Below, piece by piece: positions 26,138 to 35,700 of a DNA stretch of 64,000 nucleotides. Both the position numbers and the translations under genes were made by a program. This DNA comes from Dyadobacter sp. Leaf189 (GTDB taxonomy: Bacteria; Bacteroidota; Bacteroidia; Cytophagales; Spirosomataceae). The notes beneath the pieces are model-generated. The model saw only the letters and a list, made by a program, of their open reading frames with translations, was not told the origin of the DNA and ran no database searches. The DNA is taken from the NCBI RefSeq assembly GCF_001424405.1, contig NZ_LMPS01000001.1:1733999-1797998 (forward strand), in the 5' to 3' direction. Position 1 is the stretch's first letter, and each line of letters starts with the position of its first letter.

Positions 26138-27559
26138 TTATAGTTTGAATTCAATCGGAAATGCTAGCCTTACGCCCAGGCTACTGGAATGCTTGATCGC
26201 ATTGGCGTCAAATACATTCAGGAGATTATAGTACAATTCTGCATTGACTGTCGGCTTGTCTTTTTCTTTATTCCGGAAAGGGAATATCAATCCGCTTTCA
26301 AGATTAGATACAGGATCATCGCTTCCCCTGACCTGAATATTAGGGTTAAGATGAACACCCAATAACCATTTTTTAAAAGGATAGAAGTATAGTTCCGGAT
26401 TTAGGACCACTTCTATGATATTCTTCTTCAGGGTACCCGTGTATGCTGTCAGCGTGCTCTCCGAGTATCTTCTCACACCGTTCTGACCATACTCTTTTAC
26501 ATCAGTGACCTCAATCTTATCAAGATCTGCCAGGTTGCTCGTATTGCGGACAATAGCACGAACGGAGAAATAGATGTTTTTGGGACCTGTTTTTGACCAG
26601 TCGTAGTAAGAGAATTGAATAAATGCTTGCTGAGAAATGAAATTGCCTTTTACGATCTGACTGGCAGGATCTTGTTTGTCGTCAAACGTTCTGAATGCGT
26701 CATTTCTAATCCCAAGCCCAAAGGAGATCCAACTGAATGAAAAACCTCTGACTTCAAGATTGGAGAAATTATTGGCTTTCAGTATTCCGGCCCGATTATT
26801 TCCAATATCCTGAATTTTTCGGCTTCTCCAGAGTGGGTCTTTATTGTTAGCCAAATCTTTCTGAACGGAAAGCAATTCTTTGTTTGCTTTGATGTTTTCA
26901 AGCGAAAGGCTGTCGAGACTAAGTTGAAGTTTTACTTTGTCCTCTTCCCGTGCCTTGCTCAACATACTTGTAATAACTGCTCCTTGTTTTCCGATGCTTG
27001 CAACCTTCTCTTCCAGCCGGATCTTTTTTAATTCAAGTTCACAAGCCTCATATTCTGTGAGGTAAATAATATCCTCATTGTATTTTTCATCTGCATCAAC
27101 TTGATTCTTCTGGAGAGCTCTTTTTCTAGCTGGGTCAATGATTACACTCTTATTTCTTTGACCAAATATATGAAACTGGAAGTCAAGGGATAAGTTGGTA
27201 TTAAGCTTGGATTTATTGAACAGTTCCAATGCTCCCTCGGACACTCCGCCAGCAGCTCTAGCCGTGAGGATATTGCCATTTTCGTAAAAGTGATTAGGAG
27301 CAAAGGATACGGTGCCTTCTTTTACGTCAAACGAAGCATAGGAGCCAATTACACTTGTTGAAGTCCCGGTAATCAGGGCAGCAAATTGCTTGTTAAGAAT
27401 GTTGTCGAATTGTTGTTGTGTCAGAGCCGTGGTATCAAGAGGCTCGCTGGCTTTCTTTGAAGAATTGGCCTTACTCGATTGTTCTACAGCCTCCTGTCCG
27501 AAAACAAACACATTGGAGAACATAATAAGCAAGAATACCTGGCAGATCCTGATTGACAT
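26138..27559 (-). CDS. secreted/outer membrane protein with central coiled coil (473 aa)
   Basis: Signal peptide at residues 1-21 (ending VFVFGQ). The middle (about 160-250) is strongly charged and heptad-like (CELELKKIRLEEKVASIGKQ, LSLENIKANKELLSVQKDLA), consistent with a coiled coil. The C-terminal half has alternating strands such as FISQQAFIQFSYYDWS, NIIEVVLNPELYFYPFKKW and SSLGVRLAFPIEFKL, which suggest an outer membrane beta-barrel. I recognise no family. It is the first gene of the operon leading to the amidohydrolase, and the shared dyad site lies 112 bases upstream of its start. Confidence 0.6.
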   Translation of the reverse strand: MSIRICQVFLLIMFSNVFVFGQEAVEQSSKANSSKKASEPLDTTALTQQQFDNILNKQFAALITGTSTSVIGSYASFDVKEGTVSFAPNHFYENGNILTARAAGGVSEGALELFNKSKLNTNLSLDFQFHIFGQRNKSVIIDPARKRALQKNQVDADEKYNEDIIYLTEYEACELELKKIRLEEKVASIGKQGAVITSMLSKAREEDKVKLQLSLDSLSLENIKANKELLSVQKDLANNKDPLWRSRKIQDIGNNRAGILKANNFSNLEVRGFSFSWISFGLGIRNDAFRTFDDKQDPASQIVKGNFISQQAFIQFSYYDWSKTGPKNIYFSVRAIVRNTSNLADLDKIEVTDVKEYGQNGVRRYSESTLTAYTGTLKKNIIEVVLNPELYFYPFKKWLLGVHLNPNIQVRGSDDPVSNLESGLIFPFRNKEKDKPTVNAELYYNLLNVFDANAIKHSSSLGVRLAFPIEFKL

Positions 27560-27670
27560 AGGAGTAAGGATTAATATAATTGACTAAAATCTTCCATTCG
27601 CCTCTTCCTTCCGACACATCAAAATTCAGGGTTATCCCGGTCGTAGTAAATACTTGATTATGGTGATTTT

Positions 27671-27692
27671 ATATCCTAAAATCAGGGGATAT
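27671..27692. promoter_or_regulatory. shared dyad site 1 (candidate response-regulator box)
   Basis: The core at 27673-27690 reads ATCCTAAAATCAGGGGAT. It is a dyad with arms ATATCC and GGATAT separated by 10 bases. The same arms and spacing recur at 28500-28521 and 31066-31087. It lies 112 bases before the operon of the coiled-coil outer membrane protein. The copies are visible in the sequence; binding by the nearby NarL-type regulator is inference. Confidence 0.55.
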
Positions 27693-27777
27693 TAGGGGTG
27701 CGGGGGAGTAGCGCCAACAGGAAGGCTGTGGCGGAGAAATGCAGGAAAGGGCGCAACACGGGCGCGGGTAGGGGATA

Positions 27778-28419
27778 CTAGATAAGCTGGAACTTCAATG
27801 CGTATTTGACGAGCCCGATGGTAGACTGCACGCCGAGCTTTTGCATCAGGTGTTTGCGGTGCGTTTCCACAGTGCTTGCACCGATGAAAAGCTTTTCAGC
27901 GATTTCTGTTCCTGAATATTCCTGCGCGATCAATCGCAGTACTTCCAGCTCACGCTTGGTGATTGCTATGCTTTGCGGTTTTTCTCCCGGAACAATGAGA
28001 TCGGGCGCGGTATCTCTGGCAAGTGCTGTGAGAACTTCTGCACAATAATATTTGCTTCCGTCGCAGATCAGGTTTAGGGCCGTCTCCAGCTCCCGTCGGT
28101 CAGCACTTTTTAGTATATAACCGTCGGCGCCTGCGCGGATTGCTTCTTTAATGGTCTCAGGTTTGTCTGCCACGGTCAGTAAACAGATCTTAATGCCGGG
28201 AAAGCGTTCACGTAATTTCAAAGTTAATTCAATCCCGCCCATCACAGGCATCTGAACATCAGAAACTACCAGATGGATGTCGGGATCCTTTTCCAGTGCT
28301 GCCAGAACCTGGTGTCCGTTTGTATGCTTCGAAACTACCTCCACATTTTTCATACTCGATAAAAGCATGGCAAGACTTTCCAGTAATATCCTGTGGTCCT
28401 CAGCAATCAGAATTCGCAT
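27778..28419 (-). CDS. NarL/LuxR-family response regulator (213 aa)
   Basis: DNA-binding output of a two-component system. The start is set at the ATG at 28419 (MRILIAEDHRIL); the reading frame opens 18 bases earlier only with TTG. The receiver domain has acidic pocket E7/D8, the phosphorylation site D54 (VVSDVQMPVMGG), the threonine in CLLTVADK and the lysine in YILKSADR. The LuxR-type helix-turn-helix lies at about 150-210 (ITKRELEVLRLIAQEYSGTEIAEKL, STVETHRKHLMQKLGV). The matching HisKA_3-type kinase is encoded 640 bases away on the same strand, with a 127-residue gene between them on the other strand. A dyad site lies ~80 bases upstream, which suggests autoregulation. Confidence 0.92.
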   Translation of the reverse strand: MRILIAEDHRILLESLAMLLSSMKNVEVVSKHTNGHQVLAALEKDPDIHLVVSDVQMPVMGGIELTLKLRERFPGIKICLLTVADKPETIKEAIRAGADGYILKSADRRELETALNLICDGSKYYCAEVLTALARDTAPDLIVPGEKPQSIAITKRELEVLRLIAQEYSGTEIAEKLFIGASTVETHRKHLMQKLGVQSTIGLVKYALKFQLI

Positions 28420-28499
28420 ACAGTTCGGGTTTAGCAATCCTTGTTTAAAGTAAGAAGCGGGCGGGATCTCTCTATCGAAATACCAAAACCCGCCGCCAA

Positions 28500-28521
28500 A
28501 AATCCCATAATTATAGGATGC
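28500..28521. promoter_or_regulatory. shared dyad site 2
   Basis: The plus-strand core at 28502-28519 is ATCCCATAATTATAGGAT, an almost perfect 18-base palindrome. In the other orientation it matches site 1 at 16 of 22 positions over the full element, with the same ATCC-N10-GGAT spacing. It lies between the divergent response regulator gene (start 28419) and the 127-residue gene (start 28669), so it could act on either. Confidence 0.5.
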
Positions 28522-28668
28522 AAAATCATGATAACCAAGGATTTTAGCTGGTGTAAAAACCGGCCAACTTTGCGCTATTCAATCGCAGATTTTCTTCGAT
28601 AGAACGCATTGAACTAACTATACAAGCTTGCTATATAAACCTTCAATTTTTAACTACAATTCAGAAAT

Positions 28669-29052
28669 ATGTCTTACCCATTGAAGTATGTTCGTTTGCA
28701 AGGCTATGCGCACATTGGCGTAGCCGTTGATGGCCGGCTTGCGCTCCGGATGTGTGATAACCTTGGCACACCCTACCCGGGGATTGAGTCCATCGTTTTC
28801 TCATTTATTCCAGGCACGAAAAAGGATGAAGCACCGCCATTTCCGGACAACCCGCCACGGGTTTCGTTGCCTGTAAACCCACCTATCAAGTTTTTGAATA
28901 TTGATATGTACGCGCAATTCAGCGAGGCAGACTTCAAGCGATACCAGCCCCTATGGGATATTATCACGCCTCAGCTCACCTGGGCGCAAGCAGAGCTGCC
29001 CGCGCCTGATACCATGGACCATATGAACCCAACCGGTCCGCCAACGCCCTGA
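28669..29052 (+). CDS. hypothetical protein (127 aa)
   Basis: Transcribed away from the response regulator and ending 9 bases before the convergent histidine kinase gene. There is no signal peptide or membrane helix. The N-terminal part looks like a small beta-rich domain (YVRLQGYAHIGVAVDGRLAL). The C-terminal part is proline-rich (PPFPDNPPRVSLPVNPP and a tail ending NPTGPPTP). I recognise no family. It is boxed in by a two-component system and has a copy of the shared dyad in its upstream region, so it may be a target or modulator of that system. Confidence 0.6.
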   Translation: MSYPLKYVRLQGYAHIGVAVDGRLALRMCDNLGTPYPGIESIVFSFIPGTKKDEAPPFPDNPPRVSLPVNPPIKFLNIDMYAQFSEADFKRYQPLWDIITPQLTWAQAELPAPDTMDHMNPTGPPTP

Positions 29053-29061
29053 GAACAGGCG

Positions 29062-31014
29062 TCAGGCGACTGTAAGATTCCCTTCGAAACAATCCGATTC
29101 GATGGGAATCTTTATAGATACCCGCGTCCCGGACCCCGCCGGGAGTGTCATGTGCAGTGTCCCGCCGAGGGATTCCAGCCGGGTATGTATATTCTGCAGG
29201 CCGATTCCCCGCTTCGCCTGATTTTCTCCAAAACCTACCCCATCGTCTGTCACTGCTATTTCGACGCCATATTTAGTTCGTTGCAGGCTGATCCCGGCAA
29301 ATGATGCTTTTGAATGTTTGATCACGTTGTTGATCAGCTCCAGCACAATGCTGTACGTATTAAACTCGATCTCAACTGGCAGCCGCTGGTCCATACCGGC
29401 AATGTTCATTGAAAACCGCAATGGAGAGTTCTGGTTGAGTTTGTCCAACAAAACGGCCAGTGTTCTTACCAACCCTTCTTTTTCAAGTGCAGCCGGAAGG
29501 ATGTTGTGAGAAATGTTACGTACCTCCACATACGCATTCTGGACAAGATACTTTACATTCTGGTAAACGGACTGTTCAGATTCAGATAAATGCAGCGGGT
29601 TGAGGTGCTGAATGCTCATGTTAACAGCACTTAACAGACTACTCAGGTTGTCGTGTAATTCAATGGCCACGCGTTTACGTTCAATCGCCTGCCCTTTAAA
29701 GAGCGCCTGCCGGATTTCCTCATTTTTAGCGACAAGCTCCCGGTTTACATTGACCAGTTCTTCTGTACGGGCTTTCACCCGCATTTCGAGGGTACTGTTG
29801 CTGAATGCAAGCTCAGCCTTTGTCACTTCCAATACAGCCTTCTGCTTGTCAATCAGTCTGTTTTTGGCTTGCAGGCGCTTGTTACTCCAGAATAACAGAC
29901 CGGCAATCAGCAAAATAGATGCGATACCAATGAACAACCCGTTGCGTGTCCGCCGCTGCGTTATCAGCTCAACCTGCTTTTTTTGAAGCTCATTTGTTTT
30001 GTTGATATTGTCATACTGCGCCTGTAAAGTCTCGATCCGGTGTTCGGTCTTTTCCTTTGATAGGCTGTCCCGCAGCAGAACAAAGTTTTCGTACGCGGCA
30101 AGTGCTTTTTCCGGTTTGTTGATTTTTTTGTAAATCTTTGAAAGCGCTTCAAAAGCTTCTGCCTCAATACTGCTGTTCCTCACGCGCTGGGCATTTGTCC
30201 TGGCTTTGTTGCAGTAAAAAAGCGCCTCGTCCCAGTGGGCCTGTTTGAAATACAGATTGCTGATATTTAGCAGAATACTTCCTTCCAAATCGACACTGCC
30301 CGTTTTTTGCGCCAGATCCAGTGCGCGTGAAAAATAGTCAAGCGCTTGCGGAAATGCATTCATTTCCTTGTAAACCCAGCCAATCGCGTGCAAGCCCTGC
30401 GCCTCGTACCAGGTATGCTGATTGCTTTTTGCCAGTTTGTACAATTCCTGGTTGACTTTCAATGCGGCTTGCAAATTGCCCTGCTGCCTGTAAATCGCGC
30501 CCTGCACATTCAGGATTGATGCCTGTACGTATGAATCCGGATGGGCGCGCAACACTGCCAGACCCTGCAGGCAAAGCTTTGAAGCTTTACTGAATTCCCT
30601 GAGACTTGCATACGAATGCGCCAGCCAACCCAGCGATGCAGCCATTCTGGAGTACTGCTTCATCTTTTCAGCCAGTGGCAGGGCTTTGTAATGGAACCGG
30701 ATACTTTGATGATAATCCCCTCTGACCTGATATAAATAACCTGCGTACTGGTAACCGTAAATAAGGTATGCTTCCAGACCGGGCTTTTCACTCAGCCTGA
30801 TGAGCAGCTCGTTGTACCGTGATGACGAATCGATGTTGATGTCAACATAAGCGCGCATCAGCGCCTTGAGTGTTCTGCAGGTAAGGGTATCGCGAACCAA
30901 CCCGGCCGATGCATTCCGAACTGATAACAAATCTTTTTTAAGGCTGTCAACCGCTTGAGTGGAGGCATTGCCCGCAGGTGACCATAGAAGCAGCACAAGC
31001 AGCATTTTTTTCAT
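29062..31014 (-). CDS. TPR-containing sensor histidine kinase, HisKA_3 type (650 aa)
   Basis: Membrane-bound kinase with a signal sequence (residues 1-19) and a periplasmic sensor made of TPR-like helical repeats (about 60-320; for example LGWLAHSYASLREFSKASKL, ALDYFSRALDLAQKTGSVDL). One membrane helix lies near 355-377 (GLFIGIASILLIAGLLFW), followed by a coiled coil. The dimerisation and phosphoacceptor region carries IERKRVAIELHDNLSSLL, with the histidine near residue 451. The HATPase has ELINNVIKHSKA, VTDDGVGFG and GIGLQNIHTRLESLGG. This family pairs with NarL-type regulators, and one is encoded next door. It is divergent from the haem peroxidase gene, with a shared dyad site 52 bases from its start. 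Confidence 0.93.
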   Translation of the reverse strand: MKKMLLVLLLWSPAGNASTQAVDSLKKDLLSVRNASAGLVRDTLTCRTLKALMRAYVDINIDSSSRYNELLIRLSEKPGLEAYLIYGYQYAGYLYQVRGDYHQSIRFHYKALPLAEKMKQYSRMAASLGWLAHSYASLREFSKASKLCLQGLAVLRAHPDSYVQASILNVQGAIYRQQGNLQAALKVNQELYKLAKSNQHTWYEAQGLHAIGWVYKEMNAFPQALDYFSRALDLAQKTGSVDLEGSILLNISNLYFKQAHWDEALFYCNKARTNAQRVRNSSIEAEAFEALSKIYKKINKPEKALAAYENFVLLRDSLSKEKTEHRIETLQAQYDNINKTNELQKKQVELITQRRTRNGLFIGIASILLIAGLLFWSNKRLQAKNRLIDKQKAVLEVTKAELAFSNSTLEMRVKARTEELVNVNRELVAKNEEIRQALFKGQAIERKRVAIELHDNLSSLLSAVNMSIQHLNPLHLSESEQSVYQNVKYLVQNAYVEVRNISHNILPAALEKEGLVRTLAVLLDKLNQNSPLRFSMNIAGMDQRLPVEIEFNTYSIVLELINNVIKHSKASFAGISLQRTKYGVEIAVTDDGVGFGENQAKRGIGLQNIHTRLESLGGTLHMTLPAGSGTRVSIKIPIESDCFEGNLTVA

Positions 31015-31065
31015 AGAGGAGGCGTTTAGGTAAACTTAGCTAGTATAGCGCTATTTACAAAAAGA

Positions 31066-31087
31066 ATATCCCCAAATTTTAGGATAC
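31066..31087. promoter_or_regulatory. shared dyad site 3
   Basis: The plus-strand sequence has ATATCC and GGATA arms with a 10-base spacer. In the reverse orientation it matches site 1 at 19 of 22 positions. It lies between the divergent kinase gene (start 31014) and peroxidase gene (start 31185). A weak Bacteroidota-like promoter for the kinase (TTG at plus 31087-31089; imperfect -7 box at 31058-31065) would place the dyad between the two boxes. Confidence 0.55.
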
Positions 31088-31184
31088 AATATAGTAGTAA
31101 TCAGGTATTTATATTGATGTGGCAGCGGCTGAACTTTGGGGTATCGGTTATTCATCATTCTCACCTTCAAAATCCCAGGTTGCT

Positions 31185-32699
31185 ATGTCCAGCGTAACAG
31201 TAGTTCCTCCTCAGAAAGTCGAAAGACTTGCCCACGGTTTCAGAAGAACCATGTTCGGCTTTTCGCCTTCATTTATTGAAAACAGCAGGGTGGACCGCTT
31301 TGGCTATTTGTTTGAAGGGGCATCGGAAATACCCTATACCGACGCAAATCACCAGTTACTTGAAAGGCTCGGCCTCAATATGCTGGAAGATGTAAGTACG
31401 TTTCAGGCGGATAACAGTACTATGGAGTCCGGCTACACTTACTTCGGGCAGTTTGTCGATCACGACATTACCCTCGATGTGGATTCAGATATCAAGGTTT
31501 CTCAGGATGCCAAAGATCTGATCAACTACAGAACACCCAATCTCGAACTGGACAGCGTATACGGCGACGGGCCCGGGGTGGATTCATTCCTGTACGACAA
31601 TGACGGTTTGAAGCTGCTGCTGGGGAATACTGTTGTAGGCCAGATTAACAGCACCATTCCCGTCATGCCATTCGATCTGCAGCGAAACGCGCTGGGCAGG
31701 GCAATCATCGCCGATCCGCGGAATGATGAAAACCTGTTTGTAGCCCAGTTTCACATGAGTATTATCAAATTTCATAATGCGGTAGTGGATGCAATTAAGG
31801 CAGAGGAGCCTGAGTTGCCAACGGACAAACTTTTTGTAAAAGCGCAACTGGAAGTAAGGAGGCATTATCAATGGGTGTTAATGCACGATTATCTGTCCAA
31901 AATCATTGGCGCCACAAAGGCCGCCCAGATTTTGCAGGATGGTCCTTCGCTTATGCCGGTGAATCAAAAATTCTTTATGCCCGTAGAGTTTTCTGTTGGA
32001 GCCTACCGGTTTGGTCACAGCCAGATCCGGGATACCTATCGTTTTAATCAGGTATTTACCAATTCGGAGTTCTCCTGGGCATTCAGATTCACAGGCAGGC
32101 CGGTACCGAGTGACTGGATTATCAGCTGGAAGAGCTTTTTCAATGCTGACGGTGTGCAGGCGGTTAACATGGCCAGAAAAATTGACACCCGCGTCGCATT
32201 CAGTATGGGAGAGCTACCCGGCCCGGCGGCACGCGGTAATTTGTTTGCGACACTTTCTTCCCGGAACCTGATCCGGAGTATGGCGCTGAGGGTTGGTACC
32301 GGACAAGCTATTGCCGCGAACCTCGGAATTGATCCGCTTACGGAAGAAGAGTTGCTGAGGTCTCCCTTCCCGAATCCATCTCCTCAGCAGATCGCATTGC
32401 ACCAGGGAACCATCGACATTCTCAATGCGGACAATCAGCTGTTGCTCAAACAAACCCCGCTCTGGTACTACATACTGAAAGAAGCCGAGGTACGTCAAAA
32501 CGGAAATCAGCTCGGTGAAGTGGGAGGTACGATTGTCGGTGAGGTATTTATCAGACTGCTGGAACAGAGCCGCGATTCCTTTCTCAGGGATCCTCAATGG
32601 AAGCCACGGTTCGGATTGATGACAGAGGATCCGGCTGCATACAAAATTGTTGACCTGCTCCGGTTTGCAGGGACATTGAACATTCCGGACATCAATTGA
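31185..32699 (+). CDS. animal-type haem peroxidase (504 aa)
   Basis: Member of the animal haem peroxidase superfamily found in some bacteria. The start is set at the ATG at 31185 (MSSVTVVPPQKVERLAHG); an upstream GTG at 31119 is possible but gives a less family-like N-terminus. The distal haem side is recognised by YTYFGQFVDHDITLD, where the Gln, Asp and His are the usual catalytic and haem-linked positions. The proximal side is VGAYRFGHSQIRDTYRFN, with the proximal histidine. FHMSIIKFHNAVVDAI and LEVRRHYQWVLMHDYL are also typical. There is no signal peptide, so a cytoplasmic location or release by another route must be assumed. It is followed at 53 bases by a large membrane protein gene and probably shares its transcript. 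Confidence 0.88.
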   Translation: MSSVTVVPPQKVERLAHGFRRTMFGFSPSFIENSRVDRFGYLFEGASEIPYTDANHQLLERLGLNMLEDVSTFQADNSTMESGYTYFGQFVDHDITLDVDSDIKVSQDAKDLINYRTPNLELDSVYGDGPGVDSFLYDNDGLKLLLGNTVVGQINSTIPVMPFDLQRNALGRAIIADPRNDENLFVAQFHMSIIKFHNAVVDAIKAEEPELPTDKLFVKAQLEVRRHYQWVLMHDYLSKIIGATKAAQILQDGPSLMPVNQKFFMPVEFSVGAYRFGHSQIRDTYRFNQVFTNSEFSWAFRFTGRPVPSDWIISWKSFFNADGVQAVNMARKIDTRVAFSMGELPGPAARGNLFATLSSRNLIRSMALRVGTGQAIAANLGIDPLTEEELLRSPFPNPSPQQIALHQGTIDILNADNQLLLKQTPLWYYILKEAEVRQNGNQLGEVGGTIVGEVFIRLLEQSRDSFLRDPQWKPRFGLMTEDPAAYKIVDLLRFAGTLNIPDIN

Positions 32700-32752
32700 C
32701 CACCAATTACAATGCAGTTTTCCTGGTAATAACTACAATATAAACGCAAACA

Positions 32753-35700
32753 ATGATGGACGGGGAAGCTTCGGCCGTTTCGCTTTCAAGCTTTTTCCGG
32801 CTGGATCGCAAGCAGGTTATTGTCCTGGCGACACTCCTGTTTATCCTGGTAGCCGGCGCTCTTTACTTCTTTATCTACATTCCATCCAACAGGCGGCATG
32901 TGGAGGATCTCCGGTTCCGGGCTATTCAGAATATTGATCGGAATATTGATAACAAGATCAAAAATTCGGTCGAACTGATGAACCGGTTGCTCATAGCTTA
33001 TGAAAGAGATTCCACCAATGCGCAAACGTATATCAATACCTTTAAAAGCATTAATTTCAAATTATCTCTCATCAGTAAAGCAGACCGGCAGGATAGTTCT
33101 ACATTTATTTCGATGAACCGTAATCATGTCAAGATTGGATTGATAAACAAGAGGTTACGGATCAATATGGAGTATCTGCTCCCTAAGTTTGTTGATCCTT
33201 TGCTGTCGGGCGAGGCTTTTGACAATTATCTGCTGGTCGGCAGCAATAATGAGATCATTTACCAGACATTCCCCAGCGGTATAACAACTCTGGGGCTTGA
33301 CTCTCTTGACCGGAAACTATACGCCAATAACAGTGTCAGAAACATCCGCCTGGGAGGCACCGCTTATAAGTTGTTCCGGCAGAGGATCCGATTGGATTCG
33401 ACTAATTACGTAACGCTCGCAGGTTTATTGAAGGCGCAAAAGTACCAGCAGCTCAACACCAGCTTACCCGAGAATCTGGTCGTATTGATGCTCTTTATCA
33501 TGCTGGCGCTTGTTCTCTGCCTGCCCTGGATCAAGCTCTATCACATGGGCAGCCAGGACAGACTTACAGTTTTTGATGGACTTTTTGCATTCGCCTCGTC
33601 GCTGCTGCTGCTCGCATTCCTGGTATTTGCGTTTTTAAAATACAACAAAACCATGCGGCCAGGAGAGGATCCATTTCTGGTGAGCTCCCGGAGTCTCGCG
33701 CACGATATTAAAAATGCATACAAGCAGGACATTATCAGTGCTTATCGGGTGATTACCTCCGTTGACTCTGCGCGCAGAAAAGATAAGTTAGCGCGCAGTC
33801 TCAGTGATATCTCGCCGGCAATTCTTGATAAACAAACCTCGCTTACTCAATCATTCCAGGATCTGCAATCAGCTAAACTATTGGCTGGTCTGTTAAGAGG
33901 CGTGGATATGGTAGAAATGTTTGGATTGGACACCACTGGTGAAGAAAAATACAATTACAACCGCAGGCAGAGTGCGCCGTTGTCTAACTATGGGGACAGG
34001 ATCTATTTTAAACAGATCATTGAAGGACGCCCAAATCATATCAAAGTCGGTAAAGAGGAAATTGCATTCGGTCTGGAACAGGTTGTTTCCTGGACTACCG
34101 GCAGCTTTATAACCGTAGTCTCGAGAGCGGCCGAAAAAAATGATTCCGTGACTTGTGTTGCAATTGCATTTACTCCCAAGAGCGTTACGCGACCCCTGCT
34201 CCCCAAGGGGTTTACGTTTGCAATTGCCGACCAGACGGGTAAAGTGTTGTACCATTCCTATCCATTCAAAAACTTAAACGAAAACCTGGTAGAAGAGTTT
34301 TCTGAGACAGATCTGCTGCCGATACTTAGCGGCAAAGAAGCCACGGTAATGGAGACCAAGTACGGCGAAAAGACATTTAACGTATATGTTTTACCGTTTA
34401 GTGAGCTGCCCTACAACATTGTTATTTTCGAAGATGCCGGGTTCACTTCCGAGCGGGATACCAAAGTATTCGTATTTACATTTTCATTGCTGCTGGTATT
34501 CTTTCTGTTTCTTGCTATTCTCTTTGTGGTTATCTACCTGCTCTATCAGCGGCCCAGCTTCCTGAAAAAGCATTATTTCGACATTACCTGGCTTGGTCCG
34601 AATGCAAAATTCAAACCCCGCTATTTACTTGTTATCGGCTTTAATCTGGTAATCATCTGTTTGTTGTTGATCTTCTCCTTGTACACTTCTCTTTTGCAAT
34701 TCCTGTTTATCCTCCTGTTTGCTGCGACCTCAGTATCCATATTCCTCAATAGTCAGTATAAAAGGAGCTATTTCAGACTTGGCGACGATAAGTTCAAGCA
34801 AAAGAAAAGAGCTGTATCAACGCTCTGGTGCATTGTGGGGATTATTGCTACTGCCGCTTTTGTAAATACCGACTTCAAACATTTCGGGCTTTTTGCTGCT
34901 GTCGCCGGCGTTTTCTGGCTGGTATATGCTAGGTTCACTTCACGAATGCGGCAAAGACGTTCATTGCTCATTTTCACAGGTAAGTTCCGTCTGAGCGCCT
35001 GTTTTACGACCATGGTATTTACAAGGCTGATTATCATGAGCGCTTTACCGGTAGCCTACTTTTTCACTTTTGCATACAACCACGAATCTTCATTACTCGC
35101 GAGCTACCGGCACAGGCAGTTTGTCAGCGAATACGGGGAACGACAAGGAGCGGCTGGTCTTCCTAAAGATGCAGGCGTGTTTTACGACGGAGTGTGGATA
35201 TTGCCAGGTAAGCAGTTAGAGGCAACAGAGCAGCAGGCCGACCAGCTCACGAAATGGCTGCAGCGAAAGTTGATGGAATATGTACCGCACGGTGAAGAAA
35301 TGTTCTATGCCGGTGCAGACAAAATGGGCGGGTATACCAGGGTAGGAAGTTCAACTATAACGCACTTTCCAGACGGAACGAAGCCTTACGAGATACTGGC
35401 TGCTAACACCGCCTATGCACTTCCCACACCTGTTGAGGTTGGCGGCATTGGCTGGAAGGGCATTTCTTACTGGCTCATTTTTGCAGGTGCGCTTATCCTG
35501 TTTGTGTTCCTTCTGCACCGCGTGATCAGGAAGCTGTTTGCACTTAATTTGCCAAAACAAACAGGCTGGGACGAGATTGATGAGCAGCTCCTGGTGTACA
35601 ATGATCAAAATGCGCATTTGTTCATGATCGGTCCTCCTGGCGCCTCCGTGATTGAACTTATTAGAAAAGAGATTAAAAGTAAGCGGTATTTAGGGCTAAA

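Noticed and set aside
31119-31184. Upstream GTG start extending the haem peroxidase by 22 residues
   Set aside because: The added residues are not hydrophobic enough for a signal peptide and lie close to the regulatory region; the ATG at 31185 gives a family-like start.
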